This document shows positions 23,239 to 30,622 of a stretch of 39,657 bases of DNA, piece by piece. A program made the translations under genes and the position numbers. This DNA is from a bacterium (lineage in GTDB: Bacteria > Planctomycetota > B15-G4). The stretch spans positions 1 through 39,657 of the forward strand of contig JAUIEF010000024.1 in the NCBI GenBank assembly GCA_030428785.1. The letters run 5' to 3'. The notes below the pieces were generated by a model. That model did not search any database. It was not told where the DNA came from and was given only the letters and a program-made list of their open reading frames with translations. Numbering within the stretch: the stretch's first letter is position 1; every line of letters begins with the position of its first letter.

Positions 23239-24635
23239 CGCGCGTCGGCGGACAGCTCCGCGAGCAGGTCCGACAGCTGGTAGAGGGCGTCGACCTGGCC
23301 CGGCAGGAGCTCGCCGAGGAGCAGGTCCTGCGTCTCGAACGGGTCGGCCGCGAGGTCGTAGAACTCCATCTCGGGCGGCGCCGGCTCGACCTCGCGCAGG
23401 ATGAGCTTGAAGCGCTTGCTGCGCACGGCGCGGCGCGTGTCGACCGGGCCGCCGAGCTGCGGGAACCGGAAGGTCTCCGTGTAGATCCACGGGCGGATCG
23501 ACGAGCGCGTCGGCTCGGAGAGGTACGGCAGCAGGCTCACGGAGTCGGACGCGCTCGGCGCCGAGGGGCTCGGCCCGAGGGGGCCCTGCCCGAGGAGCGT
23601 CCCCACGACGTCGAGGCCCAGCAGGTCGGCGACCGTCGCGTGGACGTCCGTCGTGTTCACGAGCGCCTCGCAGACCGAGCCCGGCGCGGTGACGCGCGGG
23701 CCGGCCACGACGAGCGGGACGTGCACGCCGCCCTGGTACGCGGTGCCCTTCGCCTTCGCCGGGTCGAACGGCGGCACGACCGCCGCGCCGTCCGTGCCGT
23801 TGTCGCCCAGCAGGACGACGTGCGTCTCCTCGAGGTCGATCTCCGCCTGCGCGAGGAGCCGGCCGATCTCGGTGTCGAGCGACTCGACCATCGCGACGAA
23901 GTACGGGCGCGGGTCGACCGTCGGGTCGCCGGCACCGCTGAGGTCCTGCGTGTGGAGCTTTGCGGGCGGCGCGTGGAGCGGCGTGTGTACCGCGTGGAAC
24001 GCGACGTACGCGAGCCACGGCCGGTCCCCCTGCGCCTGGATCCACTGCACGGCGTCGTCCACCGTGTCGCTCGTGATGTACCCCGTCTTCGTGTCGACGG
24101 AGCCGTTCGTCACCTTGCGCCAGGTGAAGTAGTCCTCGGGCGGGTGGAGGTTCCGCAGCGCGCCCGCGTAGTGGTCGAAGCCGGCCTTGTTCGGCGCGAG
24201 CGTCCCGCCGACGGAGCCGTTGCCGAGGTGCCACTTGCCGAAGGCGGCGGTCGCGTAGTCGGGCGACGCGAAGCCGGCGAGCTCCGCGAGGCTCAGCTCC
24301 TCGAGGCCGAGCGCGGGGCTGCCCTCGACGACCGTGTAGCCGATGCCCGTCCGGAACGAGTAGCGGCCCGTCATGAGCGTCGCGCGCGTCGGCGAGCAGA
24401 CGGGGTTCGACCACGCGTGGAGGAAGCGGACGCCCTGGCCCGCGAGCGCGTCGATGTTCGGCGTGGGCGGGAGGTCCGGGCCCAGGCCGTAGACGCCGAC
24501 GTTGTCCGCGCCGAGGTCGTCGAGCAGCAGGATCAGGACGTTGCGCGGCGTCACGCCGGGCTCGATCGAGGAGCCGGGCGGCGCGCCGGGCACGAGCTGA
24601 CCGACGACGAGGAGCGATGCGAGGAGCGCGAGCAT
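23235..24635 (-). CDS. Exported formylglycine-dependent sulfatase (second paralogue)
   Basis: 466 residues from ATG 24633-24635 with an N-terminal hydrophobic signal (LALLASLLVVGQLVPGAPP). The signature NPVCSPTRATLMTG places the formylglycine Cys at 80. ILLLDDLG (Asp39, Asp40), FGKWHLG (Lys134, His136), AFHAVHTPLH and LLGDNGTDG complete the calcium and sulfate site. It is clearly paralogous to the sulfatase at 14838-16508 (shared AVxPPxxxAxAKxTxYxxGVxVPLxVAGP block) but stops after the catalytic core, without the extra beta module. A sulfate ester in a secreted or environmental glycan is the expected substrate class. No ribosome site is evident before the ATG, and the leader is short. Confidence 0.93.
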   Translation of the reverse strand: MLALLASLLVVGQLVPGAPPGSSIEPGVTPRNVLILLLDDLGADNVGVYGLGPDLPPTPNIDALAGQGVRFLHAWSNPVCSPTRATLMTGRYSFRTGIGYTVVEGSPALGLEELSLAELAGFASPDYATAAFGKWHLGNGSVGGTLAPNKAGFDHYAGALRNLHPPEDYFTWRKVTNGSVDTKTGYITSDTVDDAVQWIQAQGDRPWLAYVAFHAVHTPLHAPPAKLHTQDLSGAGDPTVDPRPYFVAMVESLDTEIGRLLAQAEIDLEETHVVLLGDNGTDGAAVVPPFDPAKAKGTAYQGGVHVPLVVAGPRVTAPGSVCEALVNTTDVHATVADLLGLDVVGTLLGQGPLGPSPSAPSASDSVSLLPYLSEPTRSSIRPWIYTETFRFPQLGGPVDTRRAVRSKRFKLILREVEPAPPEMEFYDLAADPFETQDLLLGELLPGQVDALYQLSDLLAELSADAR

Positions 24636-24663
24636 GGGTACCGGGGAGAGGCGGTGACGGACC

Positions 24664-24669
24664 AGTGTA
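24664..24669 (-). promoter_or_regulatory. Candidate -10 element (TACACT) of the second sulfatase gene
   Basis: On the minus strand GATTACACTGG lies 28 bases upstream of ATG 24635. The same hexamer occurs before the next minus-strand gene. Confidence 0.35.
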
Positions 24670-24712
24670 ATCGGGTCCGGGCGCGACGGGGAGCCTGGGG
24701 CGCCGGCGCCGG

Positions 24713-26113
24713 TCAGCCTCGGTCGAGCCAGTCCGCGCCGAAGGCCTCCGGCAGCCGGACGACCTCGAAGAGCGTCGCGACGTACTGCTCCCGGTCGCCC
24801 GCGCGGCGCGGGTTCCGGTACTCCCAGACGACGTCGCCCTCGCGCGTGAGCTCGATGGCGCGTCCCGCGTCGGACACCGTCACGAGCAGGTTCCTGTTGC
24901 GCAGGAGCTGGACGGCGCCGCACGTCTCGCTGTACAGCTCCTCGCCGGGCCGCGTCCCGTACTCCCACACGACGCGGCCGTCCGCGGGGTCGAAGGCGAC
25001 GACCCGCGAGCGCCCCTCGCGCCAGTGGTTGTCGAAGACGACGACGTTCCCGGCCGACGTGACGAGCGGGTCGTGCTGGAGCGCGGTCTCGCCGACGAGC
25101 GTCCAGGTGATCGCGTCCTCCTCCGGGGAGTAGACCGCGATCGTGTCGAGGTGCCGCATCGAGAGCAGGACGTTGCCGGCGGCGAAGGCCGGGTGGCGTC
25201 GCTCCGCGCGCCCGGCGAGCACGTGGAGCGAGTTCGTGTGGAACACGTCGTTCGGCTCGGCCGTGACCTCCAGGTCGCCGCGCTCGCGCCAGAACCGCTC
25301 CGAGGCGGGGACCCAGTCGTGCTCGTCCGCGGTCTCGAAGGCCTGGAGCAGCGACGCGTGCGAGCGGTCCCTGCCGTCGGGCGCGAGCCGCGTGAGGAAG
25401 TCCTCGAGCACGTGCGTCGGCGCGTCCGGGTCGTCGAGCAGCCCCGGGATGCGCGCGGCGACGTCCGGCAGCGTGCGCGCGACGCGGGTCAGGACGAGGA
25501 TGTCGCCGTCGGGCAGCACCTCGAGGTCGTGGTGGACGGGGAGCGCGCGCGCCCACCGCACCTCGGAGTCCGCGTCGAGCCGGACGAGCCCCAGCCCGTC
25601 GAACACGGCGAGGAGGCCGCCGTCCGGGAGCACGACGGCGCGCCGCCAGAAGCGCGTGCTCTCCTGCCCCACGTCCTGCCGGTGGTAGCCGAAGACGTCG
25701 TGGAAGTCCTTGCGCCAGCGGTGGAGCACGCGCCCCTTCATGTCCGTGATGACCGCTTCGGGCGCGTGCGCCGAGAGCACGAAGTTGAGCCCCGGGAACG
25801 CGCGCGCCTCGTCGTGGAGCGTCACGCCCACGTCGCCGCCGGCCGGGCGGCTGCCGGCGGTGTAGCCGAGGGCGTTGAGCTGGAGCGCCGCGTCGTCGAG
25901 GCCGTCGTCGGACGCGGCGGACGGGATCGGGGCCTCGCGCCAGCGACCCGGCGGTCCGGCGTCGTCGGCGACGGGGTCCTCCGGCGGGGAGGAGCCGACG
26001 TCGGCGGACGGACCGGGGGAGATCGGGTCGGACGTCCCGGGGTCCCCGCAGGCGGGGAGCAGGACGACGGACAGGACGAGGCCCCTCGCGAGGGAGGGGA
26101 GGGAGAGGGGCAC
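24713..26113 (-). CDS. Arylsulfotransferase-like (ASST family) lipoprotein
   Basis: 466 residues from GTG 26111-26113. The N-terminus has an Arg, a hydrophobic stretch and the lipobox LLPAC with Cys22, predicting a lipoprotein outside the cytoplasmic membrane; a Pro/Asp-rich spacer follows. From about residue 85 it shows the six-bladed propeller pattern of ASST-type enzymes: HAPEAVITDMKGRVLHRWRK, VVLPDGGLLAVFDGLGLVRL, LPVHHDLEVLPDGDILVL, NDVFHTNSLHVL, MRHLDTIAVYSPEEDAITW, and RVVWEYGTRPGE near the end. Known ASSTs move sulfate between phenols without PAPS through a catalytic His; several conserved-looking His (HHD, FHTN, LQHDP) could serve. Some family members are not sulfotransferases, so function is probable rather than certain. 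It lies upstream of and codirectional with the sulfatase gene. A -10-like TACACT sits six bases before the GTG. Confidence 0.75.
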   Translation of the reverse strand: MPLSLPSLARGLVLSVVLLPACGDPGTSDPISPGPSADVGSSPPEDPVADDAGPPGRWREAPIPSAASDDGLDDAALQLNALGYTAGSRPAGGDVGVTLHDEARAFPGLNFVLSAHAPEAVITDMKGRVLHRWRKDFHDVFGYHRQDVGQESTRFWRRAVVLPDGGLLAVFDGLGLVRLDADSEVRWARALPVHHDLEVLPDGDILVLTRVARTLPDVAARIPGLLDDPDAPTHVLEDFLTRLAPDGRDRSHASLLQAFETADEHDWVPASERFWRERGDLEVTAEPNDVFHTNSLHVLAGRAERRHPAFAAGNVLLSMRHLDTIAVYSPEEDAITWTLVGETALQHDPLVTSAGNVVVFDNHWREGRSRVVAFDPADGRVVWEYGTRPGEELYSETCGAVQLLRNRNLLVTVSDAGRAIELTREGDVVWEYRNPRRAGDREQYVATLFEVVRLPEAFGADWLDRG

Positions 26114-26119
26114 GGGGGC

Positions 26120-26125
26120 AGTGTA
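26120..26125 (-). promoter_or_regulatory. -10-like TACACT placed for a leaderless transcript
   Basis: On the minus strand TACACT is followed by six bases (GCCCCC) and then GTG 26113. A start site at the normal distance from a -10 would put +1 at the GTG itself. Confidence 0.4.
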
Positions 26126-26183
26126 CCGGGCCGCGGAGGACCCGGCACGGGCGGACGTGTGGCGCGACCGGGGGCGGCGGCGC

Positions 26184-26927
26184 CTAGGGGCCGTCCGGGG
26201 TCGGGACGTCGAGGCGTTCGCCGAAGGCCCGGACGAGCGCGGCGCGGTGGTCGGCGTCCGCGTCGGCGCGGCCTTCGGCGAGGGCGGCGAGCAGGTCGAG
26301 CAGCCGGTCGGCGTGGCGCGCGGTGACCGTGAGGCGCAGGCGGCGGACCTCGGGGCTCCGCGCACGGAACTCGACGAGGGCGGCCGCGCGCAGCGCGGGG
26401 CGTTCGAGCGCGTCGACGCACCAGTCGGCGAGCGGCACGAGGTCGCCCCGCTCACGGGCGGCGATCGCGTCGGGCAGCGCGCGCAGCACGGCGAGCTCCG
26501 CGGGCCCGACGCGCAGCACGCCCGACCACGCGTCGGTGACGTCGAGTCGCTGCGGTGCGTCGGGAGCACGCGTCGCGACGGGCGCGTGCGTCGCGTCGCG
26601 CGCGCTCGTCGCGACGTCGGCGAACACGACCACGAACTCCCCGTCCGTGACCTCGAGCGGCAGGCAGGCCCCCGGGCTCCGCACGACGGTGCACGACTCG
26701 GCGCACGCGCCGGAGAGCCGCTCGACGACCTCGATCCGGAAGCGCTCTCCCGACCCGTCCCGCGACGTCCCCGAGACGACCCGCCCCACGACGACGACCT
26801 CGGAGCCCCCCCACAACCGGCTCAACGGCACGGGAACCTTCGGCGTCCGAGCCGCGACCCCGACGACGACGAGCAGCACGATCCCCACCGCGACCACCAC
26901 CCGCCGAGAGACGCCGTTCACACGCAT
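26184..26927 (-). CDS. Membrane-anchored or secreted protein of unknown function
   Basis: 247 residues from ATG 26925-26927, which has GGAGG eight bases upstream; a longer frame to 26990 is less likely. Residues about 8-27 form one hydrophobic segment (RRVVVAVGIVLLVVVGVAA) that could be a signal peptide or anchor. Residues about 35-110 are a small beta-barrel-like region, LWGGSEVVVVGRVVSG then FRIEVVERLSG, with cysteines in GACAESCTVV and PGACLPLEV, then GEFVVVFADV. The pattern is reminiscent of NTR/TIMP-like modules, but I would not assign it. The C-terminal half is Ala/Arg-rich helix (LADWCVDALERPALRAAAL, LLDLLAALAEG). It has its own transcription direction between the lipoprotein gene and the NRPS operon end, with a 141-base gap upstream that holds nothing recognisable. 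Confidence 0.65.
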   Translation of the reverse strand: MRVNGVSRRVVVAVGIVLLVVVGVAARTPKVPVPLSRLWGGSEVVVVGRVVSGTSRDGSGERFRIEVVERLSGACAESCTVVRSPGACLPLEVTDGEFVVVFADVATSARDATHAPVATRAPDAPQRLDVTDAWSGVLRVGPAELAVLRALPDAIAARERGDLVPLADWCVDALERPALRAAALVEFRARSPEVRRLRLTVTARHADRLLDLLAALAEGRADADADHRAALVRAFGERLDVPTPDGP

Positions 26928-27068
26928 CGCGCAGTCCTCCGAACCCACTCTCCCACGACGCCCCCACCACCGACGCCCGGAGTCGTTCAACTCAACTCTC
27001 GCTCCGGACGCACGCGACGCCCCACCCTACCACCTCCGTCACCCCGCCGCCGACATCACGACCCGGAG

Positions 27069-28052
27069 TTACGGTTCAGGCCACTCGAGCTTGCGTCCGA
27101 CCCACCACCAATGGGCGAGCTGCGCCGTCCGATGCAGCTTCCTGTCGAGGAAGCGCAGCAGGGGCACGGGCAGGTCGCGCCAGGTCACGGCCCACGGCTT
27201 GCCGCGGTCGGGTTGGCTGCGCTCGTAGCCGAGCTGTTCGAGGAGGTCGCCGGCGAGGTACTCGATGACGCGCGCGTCGCCGGCGGAGAGCTCGTCGCGC
27301 CAGCCGCCCTTGGGGGTCTTGCGCACGAAGTCCTGGGGCAGCTCCTTCTTGCCGCGCACCTTGTCCTTGGTGCTCAGGGCGACGGCGCGCTCGCAGAGCT
27401 CGCGGTCCGCGGGCAGGTCGAGCCACTCGAAGATGCGGGCGACCTCGTCGGGGCCGCGCTCGCGGAGGTCCTCGTAGCGCACCTGGAGGTAGCGGTCGGT
27501 GAGCGCGGGGATGGCGAGGGCGGCCTCGACGTCCTCGCGCCAGTAGCGCGCGCCGTCGACGGGCTGCGTCGGGAACTCCCACTTCGCCCAGCCGCGGCTC
27601 GCGCTGCGGTGGCTGCAGAAGACGGCGCGCGGGTCGCGCGCGATGTGCAGGAAGTAGGCGTCGGGGATGACCGAGAGGATGAACTCGGCGAGCTTGCCGT
27701 TCTCGGGCGTCTTGTCGACGACGACGGACGCGCCGGGGCGCGCGGACGCGACGGCGCCGGCGATGCCGTCGACGACGGGCCGGAGCATGGGCCGGAAGGC
27801 GTCGTGCGGGAGGACGCGCTCGAGGCGGATCGTGTCCTCGTCGCCGGAGTCGGCGGTGGCCTTGCCCGACGCGTTCACGATGAAGCTGAAGTGCGCCTTG
27901 TTGCGCCACCAGCGGTCCATGCCCACCAGGTAGTCGAAGACCTTGGCGTGCTGGAAGGTCGCCACCTGCGGGTGGTGGCTCATGAGGAAGGTCGTCCACG
28001 TGGAGCCGCTGCGCGGGCAGCCCACGATGAAGACGTGCTTGAGGTCGCTCAC
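27069..28052 (-). CDS. Sulfotransferase, last gene of the NRPS/PKS operon
   Basis: 327 residues from GTG 28050-28052, overlapping the thioesterase stop as GTGA. The PAPS loop VGCPRSGSTW is at 10-19, followed by TTFLMSHHPQVATF. The 3'-phosphate block FLHIARDPRAVFCSH follows after a DKTPENGKLAEF segment typical of Sulfotransfer_3-like enzymes. RYEDLRERGPDEVARIFEWL is the usual late helix. It ends in a basic and aromatic tail (LHRTAQLAHWWWVGRKLEW) that may touch a membrane or carrier protein. Placement after synthetase, hydrolases and thioesterase implies sulfation of the assembled product or of an intermediate. TAA is one of the few A/T-rich stops here. Confidence 0.9.
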   Translation of the reverse strand: MSDLKHVFIVGCPRSGSTWTTFLMSHHPQVATFQHAKVFDYLVGMDRWWRNKAHFSFIVNASGKATADSGDEDTIRLERVLPHDAFRPMLRPVVDGIAGAVASARPGASVVVDKTPENGKLAEFILSVIPDAYFLHIARDPRAVFCSHRSASRGWAKWEFPTQPVDGARYWREDVEAALAIPALTDRYLQVRYEDLRERGPDEVARIFEWLDLPADRELCERAVALSTKDKVRGKKELPQDFVRKTPKGGWRDELSAGDARVIEYLAGDLLEQLGYERSQPDRGKPWAVTWRDLPVPLLRFLDRKLHRTAQLAHWWWVGRKLEWPEP

Positions 28053-28816
28053 GTCGCGAGCCTCCGGAGGCGCGCGCCGAGCTCCGCGAGCAGCGGCTCG
28101 ACGGCGGACTGGAGGAAGAAGTGGTCGCCGTCGATCATGACGAGCTCGAAGGTGCCCGTCGTCTGCTCGGCCCAGGCGGCGAGGCGCTCCTCGGGGACGT
28201 GGTGGTCCGCGCGACCGCCGATCGCGGTGATCGGCACGTCGAGCTTCGGCTCGTCGGCGTAGGCGTACGAGTCGCAGACGGCGATGTCCGCGCGCAGGCC
28301 GGGGAGCAGGAGCTCCATGAGCTCCTCGTGCTCGCGGGCCGCGGGCGGGATGGCGTCGTAGAGGCGGCTCACGGCCTCGACGAACTGCTCGTCGGGGAGC
28401 TCGTGGATGGGCGGGTTGGGCGGCGGGATCTGCGGCGCGCGGAAGGCCGACGCGAAGAGGTGCGCCGGCGCGCGCGCGCCGCGGCGGCGCAGCTCGCGGA
28501 GCAGCTCGAAGGCGATGAGGCCGCCCATGCTGTGCCCGAAGAGCGCGAGCGGCTTGTCGAGGAGGTCCTCGACGATCGGCGCGAGCGCCTGCGCGACGGG
28601 CGCGACGTGGTGGAGCGGCGCGTCGCCGAGCCGGTCCTCGCGGCCGGGGAGCTGGACGGACAGCACCTCGACGTCTGCGGGCAGGTGCTGCGGCCACGCG
28701 CGGAACGACCACGCGCCGCCGCCGGCGTACGGGATGCAGAGGAGCCGCACGCGCGCATCCGGCGCGGCGCGCATGCGCTTGATCCACGTGTCGCGGAGGG
28801 TGTCGGCGTCAGTCAT
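28049..28816 (-). CDS. Type II thioesterase (GrsT/SrfAD-like)
   Basis: 255 residues. The ATG shares ATGA with the upstream stop. It has the type II thioesterase plan: RLLCIPYAGGGAWSFRAWPQ near residues 24-43, VQLPGREDRLGDAPL, nucleophile elbow GHSMGG (94-99, Ser96), PHI-type lid segment IHELPDEQFVEAV, AIGGRADHHV carrying the Asp, and IDGDHFFLQ carrying the catalytic His. Such enzymes hydrolyse mis-primed acyl groups from carrier-protein phosphopantetheine in NRPS/PKS systems. Here they would serve the T domains encoded at 30619-33909, 36732-39657 and perhaps 19061-22468. No type I thioesterase is present in the window, so it might also take part in release, but that is inference. Confidence 0.93.
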   Translation of the reverse strand: MTDADTLRDTWIKRMRAAPDARVRLLCIPYAGGGAWSFRAWPQHLPADVEVLSVQLPGREDRLGDAPLHHVAPVAQALAPIVEDLLDKPLALFGHSMGGLIAFELLRELRRRGARAPAHLFASAFRAPQIPPPNPPIHELPDEQFVEAVSRLYDAIPPAAREHEELMELLLPGLRADIAVCDSYAYADEPKLDVPITAIGGRADHHVPEERLAAWAEQTTGTFELVMIDGDHFFLQSAVEPLLAELGARLRRLAT

Positions 28817-29781
28817 GCGGTCGCTCCGGCGGGCGCGGGCCGCGGCAGCGTCGCCGCCCAGGCGCACACGCGCTTCACGAGCTCGTCCTGGCTCCAGAGC
28901 AGGGTGAAGACGTGGTTGGCGCCGGCGATGACCTCGTAGGTGGAGCGCTCGCCGCGCGCGACCTCGTCGACGCCCTTGCCGAGCACGGTGTGGAAGTAGT
29001 CGAGGCCCTCGTCGCCCTCGCAGTAGAGGTGGTAGAGGTGGACGCCGCGGTCGGACAGCTCGCGCAGGAGGGCGCGCGGGTCCGGCGCGGGCGGTCCGTC
29101 TCCCCCGCCGCCGCCCTTGAGCCGCCCGGCGACGGCGCGCACGGGCCCGCCGACGAGCATCGACGCGATGCGCCCCGGCGTGAGCTTGCCGCCGAGCGCC
29201 TTCTTCCAGTTCTTGGAGCGGAAGCTGCTCTTGAGCGCGATGCGCCAGGCGTGCCGCGACATGGCGCGCGCGTGGAGCGCCTCGGCGAGCGCGGGGTCCG
29301 GGCCGTGCAGGTGCATCTGCGCGTTGACGAGCACCGCGCCGACGACGCGCGGGTCGGAGCGCGCGGCGGTGAACGCGTTGATGGCGCCGCTGCAGATGCC
29401 GATGGGCACGAAGGACCGGACGCCGCGTGACTTCTGCAGGAAGTCCATGGCCTCGCGGGTCTCGAGCGCGACGCTCTCGACGGCGGGCATCGCGTCGGCC
29501 CGCCTGCCGCTGTCGCCGAGGCCCGAGTAGTCGAAGCGCAGCGACGGGAAGCCCTCGCGGGCGAGCGCGCGCGCGAGCTTCACGTAGAGCTCGTTGGGGC
29601 CGACGTGGTGCGTGACGCCCGCGTTGAGGAAGAGGAAGGCCGGGCGCTCCGGGGGCGCGGCGGCGAGCGGCACCGTGTCGTCGCGCACGAGGTCCGCGCG
29701 CGCGCCGCCGCCGAGCACGGCGTCCGTCACGACGCCGACCGTGCACCCGAGCGAGCCGAACCGCACCGCCTCCTCACGCAC
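28813..29781 (-). CDS. Alpha/beta hydrolase with cysteine at the nucleophile elbow (GICSG)
   Basis: 322 residues from GTG 29779-29781, overlapping the upstream gene by 8 bases. The fold is seen in AFLFLNAGVTHHVGPNELYVKLARALA, FPSLRFDYSGLGDS, and the elbow PIGICSGAINAF (about 126-137), where the usual GxSxG reads G-I-C-S-G, so Cys130 takes the nucleophile position. GANHVFTLLWSQ near the C-terminus offers the His. A family with G-x-C-S-G-A elbows is known to me beside carrier-protein or exopolysaccharide (exosortase-A type) gene sets. Hydrolase or acyltransferase activity on a carrier-bound acyl group is inference. A Lys/Gly-rich insert lies at about 190-225. It pairs with the neighbouring Arg-elbow homologue. 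Confidence 0.75.
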   Translation of the reverse strand: MREEAVRFGSLGCTVGVVTDAVLGGGARADLVRDDTVPLAAAPPERPAFLFLNAGVTHHVGPNELYVKLARALAREGFPSLRFDYSGLGDSGRRADAMPAVESVALETREAMDFLQKSRGVRSFVPIGICSGAINAFTAARSDPRVVGAVLVNAQMHLHGPDPALAEALHARAMSRHAWRIALKSSFRSKNWKKALGGKLTPGRIASMLVGGPVRAVAGRLKGGGGGDGPPAPDPRALLRELSDRGVHLYHLYCEGDEGLDYFHTVLGKGVDEVARGERSTYEVIAGANHVFTLLWSQDELVKRVCAWAATLPRPAPAGATA

Positions 29782-30622
29782 CGGGCACGCTCCCCGGGGC
29801 GAGACCCCGCGACGCGCCCTCGCCGGCCCAGCGCACGATCGCGTCGAGCACCTTGCGCGGCACGTGCACGCGGCCGAAGTCCTCGACCCACTCCCAGAGC
29901 TGCGGGGTGGAGAGGCGCGCGTTGGCGAGCTGGCAGCGGAAGCTCCCGAGGTGCCGGCGCAGCGGCTCCTGCGGCACTCCCTCGTGCGTCTCGACGAGCA
30001 GCACGTGGTCCGCCGGGCGCGATGTGATGTTGCGCACGACGTCGATGCCCTCGATGTCCGCGGCGAGCGCGGGCGTGAGCGGGTAGCCGAGCACCTCGTC
30101 GCGGCTGCCCGTCGCGTCCGGGATGACGTGCGCGTAGCCGAGCATCGTCTCGTGGAGCGCGCGCAGCTCGGCGAGGTGCGCGCGGCCGTCGAAGACCGGG
30201 TCCCAGAGCACGAGCCGCACCACGTCGGGGCGCGCGGCCGCGACGCGCGTCGCGACGGCGCCGCCGAGCCGCAGCCCGATGAGCCCGACGTCCGCGACGC
30301 CCGTGCGCCGCCGCAGCTCGTCGATCATCTCGGCGGTGTCGGTGAACCAGCGGTCGAGCAGCGCGCCGCGCGCGTCGCCGGACGAGTCGCCCGTGCCGTG
30401 GTAGTCGAAGCGCAGCACGGGGCAGCCCGCGTCGGCGAGCAGGTCGGCGAGCAGCCGCAGCGCGCGGTGGAACTGGAGCGACTCGTGCCCGTACGGCGGC
30501 GCGACGACCCACGCGCGCCCGACCGACGGCCCCACCGGCGCGTGGAGGCAGGCGTAGAGCGGGCCGGTGCTCCCCTCGAGGAAGAAGGGCTCGGTCTCGT
30601 GGACGACGCCGGGGAGGGTCAC
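29774..30622 (-). CDS. Alpha/beta hydrolase-fold protein with Arg at the nucleophile elbow (GLRLG)
   Basis: 282 residues from GTG 30620-30622, overlapping the NRPS stop as GTGA. Fold markers are WVVAPPYGHESLQFHRALR, VLRFDYHGTGDSSGD and the elbow LIGLRLGGAVA (114-124). The residue at the nucleophile position is Arg118, not Ser. The same GLRLG form is, to my knowledge, characteristic of 'exosortase A-associated hydrolase 2'-type proteins, so it is a family trait rather than an error. Later segments are LVLWDPVFDGRAHL, VLLVETHEGVP and WVEDFGRVHVPRKVL. It is probably non-hydrolytic by the usual mechanism, and may be a structural partner of the next protein or bind an acyl chain or carrier protein. 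Confidence 0.75.
   Translation of the reverse strand: MTLPGVVHETEPFFLEGSTGPLYACLHAPVGPSVGRAWVVAPPYGHESLQFHRALRLLADLLADAGCPVLRFDYHGTGDSSGDARGALLDRWFTDTAEMIDELRRRTGVADVGLIGLRLGGAVATRVAAARPDVVRLVLWDPVFDGRAHLAELRALHETMLGYAHVIPDATGSRDEVLGYPLTPALAADIEGIDVVRNITSRPADHVLLVETHEGVPQEPLRRHLGSFRCQLANARLSTPQLWEWVEDFGRVHVPRKVLDAIVRWAGEGASRGLAPGSVPGA

Noticed and set aside
26928..27068. Possible regulatory RNA or gene between the membrane protein gene and the end of the NRPS operon
   Set aside because: Only 141 bases, with no stable hairpin or open frame that I could support.
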